From positions 838,641-902,640 of the forward strand of contig WSYJ01000113.1 in assembly GCA_020186115.1 (NCBI GenBank): DNA of 64,000 nucleotides. Reading direction: 5' to 3'. Position 1 is the first letter of the stretch. The number at the start of each line of letters is the position of its first letter. This stretch comes from Histomonas meleagridis (lineage: Eukaryota; Parabasalia; Tritrichomonadida; Dientamoebidae). The notes below the pieces were generated by a model. It was not told the origin of the DNA, made no database searches, and was given only the letters and a program-made list of their open reading frames with translations. Positions 32,564 to 43,257 of this stretch are shown here, piece by piece. The translations under genes and the position numbers were made by a program.

Positions 32564-35500
32564 AGACGAGCTATTATATAGATCTAATTATACTTCTTTA
32601 CTTATCCAACTGATTGTCAAAAAACAATTTCCATCAACTGGAATGTTTGCATGTACACACCCAAATTGTTTATCACCTAAACATGCTAACAGCAGAAAGA
32701 AACACCTATTAGAGAAACATAATGAAAATAATTTAGATAGTGAAATATGTTTATTAATTGAAGCAATACATAATAAGAAGATTATTTGGAAAACTAAAGA
32801 TACAAACTTTAGACCTTTCTTTTGTTTATTATGTGATTATATTTCAGATAAAAGAGATCCATTCAGAAATCATTTAGCAAAATATCACCATGATGCATCA
32901 TTGTTAATTAAAGAATTCGGAGTAATTTGGGCTCAATTAATCTATATTTGTAGAAAAAATCTTAACATTAAAGATTTATCCTATTTTACTAACACACAAA
33001 ATATTGTTATTTGTAAAGAACTAGATTGTATCAATAGAGATAAACATGCACTTTCAATACATATTTCTCAAGCGCATCAAGAAGCTAGAACCCAAGGAGC
33101 AGAATCTTACATTTTGGCAGCACAATTAAAATCAAATTTATTAAATGAAATCGACTCAGATAACTCTTCTAATGATGAGGAGGACTTAATAGAAGTTAAC
33201 TGGAATGAGATGTTCTCAGATAACTCTGATAATGAAAATTCTATAAATAGAAATACTAACCCTGAAATAAATACTCAAGAAGATTCTAACGAAATTCCCC
33301 AACAAAATACTCAACAAGATCTTCAAGAACATAATGAAAATGAAGTAATTAACAACTCTTTAAACACTGAACTTAAAAAATTAGAAAAATGGTACAACAA
33401 ATATGATATTCTTATTGATCAAGGTATATTAACTCTACCGAAAGTTACATACTCCCAAAAAAAGAAATTATCCAAAGATTTAAATGAATTATTCGAGAAT
33501 AAGATCTACCCAATCATAAGGAGATACTTACCTTATGACAAAGATCAATTTCATTATTTTGAAGGAGCTTTATTAAAATGTGAACATGTTCTTTTTAAAT
33601 TCCTAAAGAAGAAATTCAAAATTAAGCAAATTGATAAGAATAAAATAAATCAAAGGCTCTATGAGAGAATTAAAAAAAGAGAATCAGAAGAAAAAGCTCT
33701 AAAGAATTCATCCGATCTAACATTATTACTTCTAGAATTCAAACAACTCAAAAATATAGATATTAAATTAAGAGATGATACATGGAACAACAATATGACA
33801 AAAATTAAAGAACAACTCTTAACAATCTCTCAAAACTCAAATGATGAAATTATACAAAACACATTTGGCACTAGATCTGCTGCTAGTCTTAATAATTTGG
33901 AAAACCAACAAGATGATTGGTTTGATAATCTAATTAACTGGCTAGATTCTTATATTACTAAAATTAATCAAAAACAAAAACGACAGAAGAAAAAAACAAA
34001 TTATTAAGATACAAGAACTCTATAATGATGACCCTAAAAAATGTTTAGAAAGAAACATATTCCCCAATCTCTCTCCTTGTTATAATATTTCACAAAAAGA
34101 TACAGAAAAATATTTTAATGATACTTGGTCTAAAATTTCAGATTTCCAGGAGGATGCAGATTCTATCTGGAACCCTTTGAAACTGATTAACGAAGAGGAT
34201 TTAGACCTATTTTGGTTAAATGTAATGAATAGAAAACATTTAAAATCAATTATTAAAACAAGAAAGTTAAGCTCAGCTCATGGTTTAGATGGTTTATCTA
34301 ATGCAGTATTTTCTGCATGCCCAAAATGGGCTTCAAAATATTTTAAAGTCATCCTAAAAGCTATTAAAAATACTAAATGTTTTCCAACTCATTGGAAAAC
34401 TTCCAAAGTAGTTCTAATTTACAAACATGACGATCCTAAAAATTGTAGTAATTGGAGGCCAATTACAATTACTACAACCAGTTATAGGATCATCATGATG
34501 CAATTTGCTTTTGCCCTACAACAACTTAATTCGAAATTAAATATCATCTCCAATTACCAAAAAGGCTTCATCAATGGTTATAATGGGTGCTTACAACATA
34601 CAGCTACAGTTCAAGAACTTATTAATTACGTTAGTAAAACAAAAGAAGATATTTACATAACTTCTATTGATCTATCAAATGCTTTTGGTGAAATTCCACA
34701 TAAATTAATATTCAACAATTTAAAACATTTAGGTTTTGATAAAACTTTTATTAAAATTCTTAAAAATTGTTATACTGATTCCTCGAATATTATCCAAACA
34801 ATGGAATTTAAATCAAAGAAAATCATCCTTAGAAAAGGTGTTAAACAAGGTTGTCCAATCTCCCCTCTACTATTTGATATAGCAATAGACCCTCTATTGA
34901 GAATGGTCAATTCTAGATATAAAAATGAAGGAGTTAATGGAATAGTTATTCAAGCTTATGCAGATGATATTCTATTGATCAGTAAATCGGAGAATGGTAT
35001 GAAGAATATTTTAGAAACTGTAGACAACTTTTGTAATTATGCAAAACTTAAAATTAATGTTAAAAAATGTGGTTTATATTCATATTTATTAGATAATAAT
35101 AGAAGAGTTTCTTCTAACGCTAGTTTTAAATTAAATAACCAAGAGATCCCTAAAATTAAATTATTAACGTTAAAAGAATACTTAGGTACACCAATAGCCA
35201 GAAAAAAAAAAAAAAAAATGCTTCATTCAGATACTTTAATCAAGGACATTAAAAATAAAATAAAATTAATTGGCATGTCCCAATTAAGACTAAATCAAAA
35301 AATTGATGCTATTAAAAGATTTATCATCCCAGCCCTAGATTATGAATTAACTTGTAGTAATTGTAGGATCAAAGATTTAGAACTTATTAACAAAGAAATC
35401 AGGAATACTTTAAATCAACATCTTCAAGCTATAGCTACACCAATTGCAATATTTCATACTAATTGGAAAAATGGTGGTTTAGGTATTCAAGATTTAATAG

Positions 35501-36709
35501 AAAGAGCAAGAGCCCTGAATATTAAAACTTTCTTTGAACTAAATTATTGGTCTAATCAAAACATTATAAACTTTTTTAAAGAAACAACTAAATGTGAAAG
35601 AGAATTTAGGAAGATCAATGAAGATGATGAAGATTCTGTATTTTTAAACTGGAACTTAAATAATATGAAACAAGGAACTCAATCACTTTGTATAAAAGCT
35701 ATTAAGGCAATTAAAAAATTAAAAATTGAAATTAAAGAGGAAGAAGATGAAAATACATTTAAGTTAAGAGATTTGATATTAGAAGAAAATTATAATAATA
35801 TTGCTAATTCGAAATCTCTATTAAAATCATTAAATAAAATGTTCAATAATAGGTGGACAAAAAACTTAACTTCGATGCCACTTAAAGGACATACATTTAA
35901 TACTTTAATTAAATCCCCGTGTAGCTCATTCTTCTTAAACCCTTTAATGACAAAGGCTAATGATAACATTGTAAAATTTGCAATAAATGCTAGGTGCAAT
36001 AATTTACCTACTGGCGAAATTACAGCTCATGGTAAGGAAACGCCCAAATGTACAATATGTAATAATGGTAATGATAATCTAAAACATCGTCTAAAACGCT
36101 TGCCTACCAAGGAAATCTTCTTACAAAATTAGACACAATTACATAGTCGAAGAAGTCATTAATTCAATTGATAAAATTACTAATCAAAATCTATTATTTC
36201 ACAGATCCACTACGATTAAATTACCAAATATGCGTCCTCTAGAACCTGAAAATAGTAGATTGATGCCGGATATTTGGTTCGTAGATAATATTAAAAATCA
36301 ATTAACTATAATCGAAGTAAGTGTTCCTTATGGTGATTTAAAGAGTTTAAATGATGAAACAATATCTTCTTTAGATTATTGTATAAATACCAAAACTCAA
36401 AAATACCAAAATTTATGTGATGATCTTAGAGATAAAACTCAATTAAACATTAAGTTTTATCCAATTATTATTAGTTCTCTTGGCGCTATACCTAAGAAAA
36501 CTTTTAATAATATTAAAGCGCTACTAAACAATGATTTAAGGCAAACAAAGAAATGTGCAAGATCATTATCATATAATGCTATCAGAGGTTCAGCCTTAAT
36601 ATATTGGAATATGTTAAATCATAAACACAAAGAAAACAACCAAATTATCGAAAGTAACGAAAATCTAAACATTAACCCTGAATTAATCCAACAAAATCCC
36701 GCAGTTTAA
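32556..36709 (+). CDS. Retroelement ORF2: zinc fingers, reverse transcriptase, RLE (two frameshifts)
   Basis: About 1380 codons across two one-base breaks (A-run near 33985-33990; near 36100). Its ATG overlaps the ORF1 stop in atgaatga, suggesting coupled re-initiation. Three C2H2 fingers lie near 32650-32720, 32818-32890 and 33012-33078 (for example FFCLLCDYISDKRDPFRNH). A charged, Asn-rich linker follows. The reverse transcriptase has NWRPITI, motif A with IDLSNAFGEIPHKL, KQGCPISPLLFD and YADD (34957-34968). The thumb region is followed by the CCHC motif (CTICNNGNDNLKH...C), completed only after the second break. The RLE has PDIWFVD at 36266 and the IEV glutamate at 36314. All catalytic residues I can identify are intact, unlike in the tRNA-Tyr element. 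Confidence 0.85.
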
Positions 36710-36710
36710 T

Positions 36711-36914
36711 TTGAAAATGTACTGAAAAGTACATTTTCAAGAAAACCGTCTGACAATTGCTTTTTCACAGGTTTATCTCAAGCAATGACGCGAATATTGC
36801 TTGGATTCGTTTTTTTTTGGAAGGACAAGACAATCTAAGCACTAGTTGTAGTTGCTTATCACAAGCTTAAAGAACATTAGACTTAGCTCATTGTAAGTCT
36901 TGATGAATAAACAT
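36711..36914 (+). other. Structured 3' UTR of the tRNA-Ile retroelement
   Basis: Right after the ORF2 stop there is a perfect 13-bp hairpin with a GAAA tetraloop (36711-36723 with 36728-36740). Then come an 8-bp hairpin (caagcaat 36779-36786 with attgcttg 36796-36803) and a 7-bp hairpin (agactta 36879-36885 with taagtct 36894-36900). The element ends gaataaacat. In R2-type elements the 3' UTR RNA structure is what the reverse transcriptase recognises; the same role here is inferred. Confidence 0.6.
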
Positions 36915-36929
36915 TCCCTGCGGGACCAT
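36915..36929 (+). repeat. 3' target-site duplication of the tRNA-Ile retroelement
   Basis: Exact repeat of 30589-30603, followed by the original flank ttttttg, which equals the flank of the empty tRNA-Ile copy. Confidence 0.95.
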
Positions 36930-37371
36930 TTTTTGTTTTTTTTTGTTTTTTGTTTTTTTTAACATTATTATCTTTTAAATAATTATTAATTTAATTTTCG
37001 TATCAAAAATTAAAAAAAAATTACTATATTAATGCTTAGATATTAAAAATTTATAAAATTGTTTTGCTATAATAGGTATAAATTTAAAAATTAAATGTTT
37101 TTTAGAGCACCTTTTGTAATATTATTAATAAATAAAAATTTTTATTTTTTGACTTGTGTTTAGAATAATATTTGACATAAAGTTATAACTTAACAATAAC
37201 ATATTAGAATATTCAAGTGTTATTCAACTATAAACAATAACTTTCGAAAGATGAAATTATTTGTTCAAAACATTTCAATAATTGAGAATAGAAGATTCAT
37301 AATTCAATACTTTCAGATAAAACACGTCACCTCACATTCCTACCTCCTTTGCACTGAAAATATTTTCATCT
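36930..37371. other. Spacer between tRNA-Ile site and BspA-like gene
   Basis: AT-rich DNA with T/G tracts near 36930-36960, which form the original Pol III terminator of tRNA-Ile. Duplicated in the right arm. No gene seen. Confidence 0.5.
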
Positions 37372-37380
37372 CATTTTTGA
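37372..37380 (+). promoter_or_regulatory. Initiator-like element of left BspA-like gene
   Basis: TCATTTTTG ending 3 nt before the ATG at 37384; conserved in the right arm (42596-42604, minus strand). CCTTTGCAC lies about 25 nt further upstream in both. Confidence 0.5.
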
Positions 37381-37383
37381 AGA

Positions 37384-38978
37384 ATGATGATTCTTTTACT
37401 TGGCTTGATAAGATGTAATGATTTCGTATATCGAATCATTGATAAAGATAAAAAAACTGCAACAATATTAAAAGCGCCAGATAAAAATTTTAAACTTATT
37501 ACCTGATAAATTTTTGTAAAAATTAATGGAATTAATTATACTATCATCGGTATTGAAGATGAAGCTTTTAAAAATTGCAAAGATCTTAGAACAGTCAGAA
37601 TTTCAGATACCATTAAAACAATAGGGAAAAAAGCTTTTTATAATTGTACTTCTTTAATAGATGTTGATTTAGGTGATGTTAAATTTATTGATGAAAATGC
37701 TTTTCAAGGTTGTACTTCAATTTATAATGTATTATTTGGAGGTTTATATGATATTCAAGGATGTCATAATTTATTCGATAAATACATCACAATATTTGTT
37801 GATAGGAATTATCAAGATAAAACATTCTGTGGTTATAATGTTGATAAATCTTTAGAATTATTCATTTATGCAGGTCCCGCTGTAATATATAAATGGTTTA
37901 ATGAAAATAAGAAAGAAATTTCATTATATAGATCACTTGAAAAAGGTGTTTATACAATTCCAACAGAATTAGTTACAAAAGAAACTTATAAAATAGTCGG
38001 AATTTATGATGGTGCATTTCGTAATAGCAATGATTTAACTGAAGTTATCATTCCTGATGGTATTAAATATATTGGTGAAGAAGCTTTCATTAATTGTGTT
38101 TCTTTACAAAAAGTAACAATTTCATGTGATGTTAAATATATCGGTGAAAATGCTTTCAAGAATTGTTCTTCTCTTAATGAAATAATATTTGAAGGTTTAT
38201 ATGATATTCAATCATTGAATATATTCGATCATTCATTAACAATATTTGTTGACAGGAATTATCAAGATAAAACATTCTGTGGTTATAATATCGAAAAATC
38301 ATTAGAATTATTCATTTATGCAGGTCCAACTGAAATTTATAAATGGTATAACAAAGATAAGAAATATGTTTCTTTATATAGAACACTCGCTAAAGGAATT
38401 TATACTGTTTCTACTACTGTTTCAACACATCCTGATTATTCTGTCATCAAAATTTATGATAATGCATTCGAAGATCGTAAAGATTTAACTGAAGTTATCA
38501 TTCCTGATGGTATTAAATATATTGGTGAAGAAGCTTTCATTAATTGTGTTTCTTTACAAAAAGTAACAATTTCTTCTTCTGTCGAATTTATTGATATTAA
38601 TGCTTTTAAAGATTGTTCTTCTTTAAGTTATGTATATTTCAATGGGAATAATGAAATTAATTATGATGATCCTGTTTTCCCTTCATTTACAAAAATTTAT
38701 GTTTCTGAAAATTATAAAGATGATACATTTTTGTGGAATGAATGTAATTAAAATACAATCAACTTCAATATCAACATCAACATCAAATGATACAAAAAGA
38801 AGGAAAGAAATTAAATATGATATTAATTGGATGTGTTGTCGGAATTGCAATAATTGCAATTATTGTTGGTATTACAATATTTATTAAAACAAAATTACAT
38901 AAAGAAGAAGAAATTGATGAAGAACCAATGCTTGGTAAAGATTGTAAATATACTGAAATATTGGATACTGATCCTTAA
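37384..38978 (+). pseudogene. BspA-like leucine-rich repeat surface protein, left copy, frameshifted
   Basis: About 520 codons over several frames. Signal peptide (MMILLLGLIRC), then BspA/TpLRR-type leucine-rich repeats (IIGIEDEAFKNCKDLRTVRI, SLIDVDLGDVKFIDENAFQGC, ITEVIIPDGIKYIGEEAF types), a membrane helix (IGCVVGIAIIAIIVGITIFI) and a short acidic tail. Trichomonad BspA-like proteins are surface proteins thought to act in adhesion. Breaks are one-base insertions near 37485-37500, 37516-37525 and 38731 (ttttt before gtgg). An Asn-rich linker of about 26 residues before the membrane helix, present in the right copy, is missing here. Confidence 0.8.
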
Positions 38979-39022
38979 ATAATAATAATAATAAACATTT
39001 TAATTCAATAATTTTTATTTTT

Positions 39023-40037
39023 GTTTTTATTAGAATTATATAACATAATCTACTAAAACACGCCAATGAATAAACTCAGATCATGAATGATAAAAGTAAT
39101 TCTCCAATAAAATTTCAGAATTATTAATAATCTACCAATCATTGATTTATCATCATAATCAAGTAGAAGCAAATAATCAAACCTTTAAAACATATTTTTC
39201 GTTGGGTTTTAAAAGAGTCTAAAAATGTTACACATGCTTTTTTTATATATAAACTTTATATAGATAGCATATATAAATAAAAAATTCTTAAAATCGTCAA
39301 CAAAGAGGAAAATGTTCAAACATTTAATGTTTATCACTTTTTATAGTTTTGCTGAAGCACAACACAATTTCGAAAGCGAGATACCACATTTCTGATTGAA
39401 AAATTTTCTATATTAGGCACCTGTCCATAAGGTCTTTTAGCGGTGATAACATTAGTATGATTGTGGGAATAAAAATTAGAGGTAATAATGTCAGTAACTA
39501 CTTGAATAATTATTTAGGCTCCAGATCAAAGTTACAAATAAAAACTTTGCAAATATAAAAAAATTCTTTACAATTAATATATATAAATACGAATTAGTAC
39601 AAATATATAATGTATATTCGAGAGATTTAAAGAAATTAAAGGTAACCTGAATTTAGATTTTTGCCCAAATTTTAACGTTTTATTAAAGTGCATTCTTTCA
39701 TTAATTTTTTGATTTTTTAATTCATTTTTCACTTGCTGTCAAGAACAAATACGTGCTTGTTCACTTAGAGCAAAAAACCATCTTTTTTATTTGGTCCTTA
39801 AGTCGATGTCACAAAAATTTCAAAATAGATTTGAAGTAGAAAAAAGTAAGTTACCATGTTACAATAGAATTGAACACTTTTATGTATCATATGTAATATA
39901 AAAGAATCGATACCAAGCAAATCTTAAATAGTAATGTTTCATCAAGAAATGTGAATAAATAATTTTTTGCGAACCAAGAGGAAATGTTCATATTGATAGC
40001 TGCATGTGCAAGAAATTAAATAAATCGATATGATAAT
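39023..40037. other. Spacer between inverted arms, no gene recognised
   Basis: About 1 kb of AT-rich single-copy DNA. No supported coding frame, tRNA or repeat on either strand. Confidence 0.5.
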
Positions 40038-40355
40038 TTACTCAAAATCCCAAAAGTCCCAGAAGTTAAAGTTAAATGGTGTTTGCTCATCGCTTGGGCC
40101 AAAAAGGAAAGGGTTGGTGTAAAATTCGTCAAAATTACTTAAACAAATTTCGTTCGAGTTCGAAATAGCCTCTGAAGTATCAAGAGGTTGTTCGGCGTTT
40201 CCTCTAATTATTTTGGAGAATTGATTTAGTTCATTCAAAGTGCCTTCTTGAAAAACGATTTTTTCGTCAACAAGAGGAATGGAAATTACCATGCCGTTAG
40301 GTACACTAATGATTATAACTTTTATTCTTTTTGAGTTTGGACTTCTTCTTCCCAT
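40038..40355 (-). CDS. Small acidic-tailed MGR(K/R)S protein, paralogue
   Basis: 105 aa, begins MGRRSPNSKRIKVIIISV and ends in an acidic, aromatic tail (FNFNFWDFWDFE). An initiator-like TCATTAT lies about 10 nt upstream of the ATG. Length, N-terminus, hydrophobic core and tail type match the protein at 5956-6267, so I treat them as paralogues. It is the only gene in the spacer between the two inverted arms. Function unknown. Confidence 0.55.
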   Translation of the reverse strand: MGRRSPNSKRIKVIIISVPNGMVISIPLVDEKIVFQEGTLNELNQFSKIIRGNAEQPLDTSEAISNSNEICLSNFDEFYTNPFLFGPSDEQTPFNFNFWDFWDFE

Positions 40356-40883
40356 TATATTATAATGAATTCATCTACACGCTTCTGTTATAACAAATTC
40401 TAATGTCACTTTTATCTCAAAAATGACGTAAACCTTTAAAATAACCGATAAGCGTGTAGCAGCCTTAAAAAGGTGCATTCATAAAAAGTTAATGTAGATT
40501 AAAGCTTAGCATCTTATTTGTTAGATTTAATAACCTATGTGCAAGACTCTAAAAATATATTGAATTACATAATGCATTTTAAAATTATATTGATTTAAAT
40601 GTATCTTAATTATTCAATTTTTTATCCATAGTATTATTTAATTGTATTGGTAACTTTTATTGTTATATCTTACCTTCCGAAATTAAATCCTGTTTACTTT
40701 TTATCAGAAACAAATGACTAAATCACTTAATAAAAAATATTCATAAATATATTTTCTCATAAATATCATTCAAAAAAATCAATTTAAAAAATGTTCACCC
40801 AAGTAAAAGCGCAATATTTATTTAATTTTTATTTCAATTGAATCATTTTTCACATTTAAAATTTTAGATGAAAAATAGCAAAA
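40356..40883. other. Intergenic DNA, nothing recognised
   Basis: AT-rich sequence up to the inner end of the right arm. No feature supported. Confidence 0.5.
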
Positions 40884-40921
40884 TAAAATTATTGAATTAA
40901 AATGTTTATTATTATTATTAT

Positions 40922-42591
40922 TTAAGGATCAGTATCCAATATTTCAGTATATTTACAATCTTTACCAAGCATTGGTTCTTCATCAATTTCTTCTTCTTTA
41001 TGTAATTTTGTTTTAATAAATATTGTAATACCAACAATAATTGCAATTATTGCAATTCCGACAACACATCCAATTAATATCATATTTAATTTCTTTCCTT
41101 CTTTTTGAACATTCGATGTTTCATCTTTAATATTATTACCTATTTGAATTTCTAAATTATTATTATTATTGTTAAAGTTATTATTATCATTTGATGTTGA
41201 TGTTGATATTGAAGTTGATTGTATTTTAATTACATTCATTCCACAAAATGTATCATCTTTATAATTTTCAGAAACATAAATTTTTGTAAATGAAGGGAAA
41301 ACAGGATCATCATAATTAATTTCATTATTCCCATTGAAATATACATAACTTAAAGAAGAACAATCTTTAAAAGCATTAATATCAATAAATTCGACAGAAG
41401 AAGAAATTGTTACTTTTTGTAAAGAAACACAATTAATGAAAGCTTCTTCACCAATATATTTAATACCATCAGGAATGATAACTTCAGTTAAATCTTTACG
41501 ATCTTCGAATGCATTATCATAAATTTTGATGACAGAATAATCAGGATGTGTTGAAACAGTAGTAGAAACAGTATAAATTCCCTTTAGCGAGTGTTCTATA
41601 TAAAGAAACATATTTCTTATCTTTGTTATACCATTTATAAATTTCAGTTGGACCTGCATAAATGAATAATTCTAATGATTTTTCGATATTATAACCACAG
41701 AATGTTTTATCTTGATAATTCCTGTCAACAAATATTGTTAATGAATGATCGAATATATTCAATGATTGAATATCATATAAACCTTCAAATATTATTTCAT
41801 TAAGAGAAGAACAATTCTTTGAAAGCATTTTCACCGATATATTTAACATCACATGAAATTGTTACTTTTTGTAAAGAAACACAATTAATGAAAGCTTCTT
41901 CACCAATATATTTAATACCATCAGGAATGATAACTTCAGTTAAATCATTGCTATTACGAAATGCACCATCATAAATTCCGACTATTTTATAAGTTTCTTT
42001 TGTAACTAATTCTGTTGGAATTGTATAAACACCTTTTTCAAGTGATCTATATAATGAAATTTCTTTCTTATTTTCATTAAACCATTTATATATTACAGCG
42101 GGACCTGCATAAATGAATAATTCTAAAGATTTATCAACATTATAACCACAGAATGTTTTATCTTGATAATTCCTATCAACAAATATTGTGATGTATTTAT
42201 CGAATAAATTATGACATCCTTGAATATCATATAAACCTCCAAATAATACATTATAAATTGAAGTACAACCTTGAAAAGCATTTTCATCAATAAATTTAAC
42301 ATCACCTAAATCAACATCTATTAAAGAAGTACAATTATAAAAAGCTTTTTTCCCTATTGTTTTAATGGTATCTGAAATTCTGACTGTTCTAAGATCTTTG
42401 CAATTTTTAAAAGCTTCATCTTCAATACCGATGATAGTATAATTAATTCCATTAATTTTACAAAATTTATCAGGTAATAAGTTTAAAATTTTATCTGGCG
42501 CTTTTAATATTGTTGCAGTTTTTTTATCTTTATCAATGATTCGATATACGAAATCATTACATCTTATCAAGCCAAGTAAAAGAATCATCAT
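40922..42591 (-). pseudogene. BspA-like leucine-rich repeat surface protein, right copy, frameshifted
   Basis: About 556 codons over three frames. Same layout as the left copy: signal peptide, BspA-type repeats, Asn-rich linker, membrane helix, acidic tail ending EILDTDP. It includes the linker NNFNNNNNNLEIQIGNN that the left copy lacks. Breaks are near 41813-41824 (caattctttgaaagc) and 41580 (ccctttagc). The left copy reads straight through both positions, so the two copies complement each other. Either both are decaying or both are intact genes with assembly errors. Confidence 0.8.
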
Positions 42592-43043
42592 TCTTCAAAA
42601 ATGAGATGAAAATATTTTCAGTGCAAAGGAGGTAGGAATGTGAGGTGACGTGTTTTATCTGAAAGTATTGAATTATGAATCTTCTATTCTCAATTATTGA
42701 AATGTTTTGAACAAATAATTTCATCTTTCGAAAGTTATTGTTTATAGTTGAATAACACTTGAATATTCTAATATGTTATTGTTAAGTTATAACTTTATGT
42801 CAAATATTATTCTAAACACAAGTCAAAAAATAAAAATTTTTATTTATTAATAATATTACAAAAGGTGCTCTAAAAACATTTAATTTTAAATTTATACCTA
42901 TTATAGCAAAACAATTTTATAAATTTTTAATATCTAAGCATTAATATAGTAATTTTTTTTTAATTTTTGATACGAAAATTAAATTAATAATTATTTAAAA
43001 GATAATAATGTTAAAAAAAACAAAAAACAAAAAAAAACAAAAA

Positions 43044-43058
43044 ATGGTCCCGCAGGGA
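43044..43058 (-). other. Empty (pre-integration) target site at tRNA-Ile
   Basis: The minus-strand sequence tccctgcgggaccat occurs once, followed by tttttt. Comparison with 30589-30603 and 36915-36929 shows that insertion duplicated exactly these 15 bp. Confidence 0.95.
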
Positions 43059-43117
43059 CTTGAACCCTAGACCTTTGCGTTATCAGCACAACGCTCTACC
43101 GACTGAGCTACGAGACC
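43045..43117 (-). tRNA. tRNA-Ile (anticodon GAT), unoccupied copy
   Basis: Identical to the tRNA at 30530-30602, with its natural T-rich 3' flank (tttttt on the minus strand) acting as Pol III terminator. No insertion. Confidence 0.95.
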
Positions 43118-43257
43118 TTGACATTTATCTTTATAAAGAAAATTATATTAATGAAAAAAATATAAAATTAATTTGATTCATAATATTTAATGTTTGATTG
43201 ATTGATTGATTTTCTAAATAATAAAATTTAAATATATTTCTTTTATTATTATTATTA

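Larger units (their letters stand above)
30604..36914 (+). mobile_element. RLE-type non-LTR retrotransposon inserted at tRNA-Ile 3' end
   Basis: A 6311-bp element flanked by a 15-bp target-site duplication, with no terminal repeats and no poly(A) tail. It begins gttttttt. It carries two open reading frames in order: a coiled-coil/Asn-Gln-rich ORF1, then an ORF2 with three C2H2 fingers, reverse transcriptase, CCHC motif and a PD...E endonuclease. It ends in a structured 3' UTR of about 200 bp. That domain order is the one known for early-branching, site-specific retroposons with a restriction-like endonuclease (R2, NeSL, CRE groups). The three frame breaks identified are in or beside homopolymers or one base long. 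The empty allele in the opposite arm confirms the exact ends. Confidence 0.93.
28881..39022. repeat. Left arm of 3.9-kb inverted duplication (interrupted by a retrotransposon)
   Basis: 28881-30603 and 36915-39022 match, in reverse complement, 44764 down to about 40884. Gene order in the arm is GH1 glucosidase, tRNA-Ile, BspA-like gene. The only large differences are the 6.3-kb retroelement at 30604-36914 and a deletion of about 80 bp in the BspA-like gene. One-base differences sit mainly in homopolymers. Boundaries were judged by eye: acgctcatcataag at the outer end, and the shared aataataataataataaacattttaattcaat stretch at the inner end. Confidence 0.9.

Noticed and set aside
30841-36709. 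Reading the tRNA-Ile element as several separate genes
   Set aside because: The frames are consecutive parts of two retroelement ORFs separated by single-base breaks; the filled/empty-site comparison defines one 6.3-kb unit.
30604-36914. LTR retrotransposon or Penelope-like element
   Set aside because: No terminal repeats, integrase or GIY-YIG domain; a CCHC plus PD...E endonuclease downstream of the RT and a 15-bp target-site duplication fit the RLE non-LTR class.
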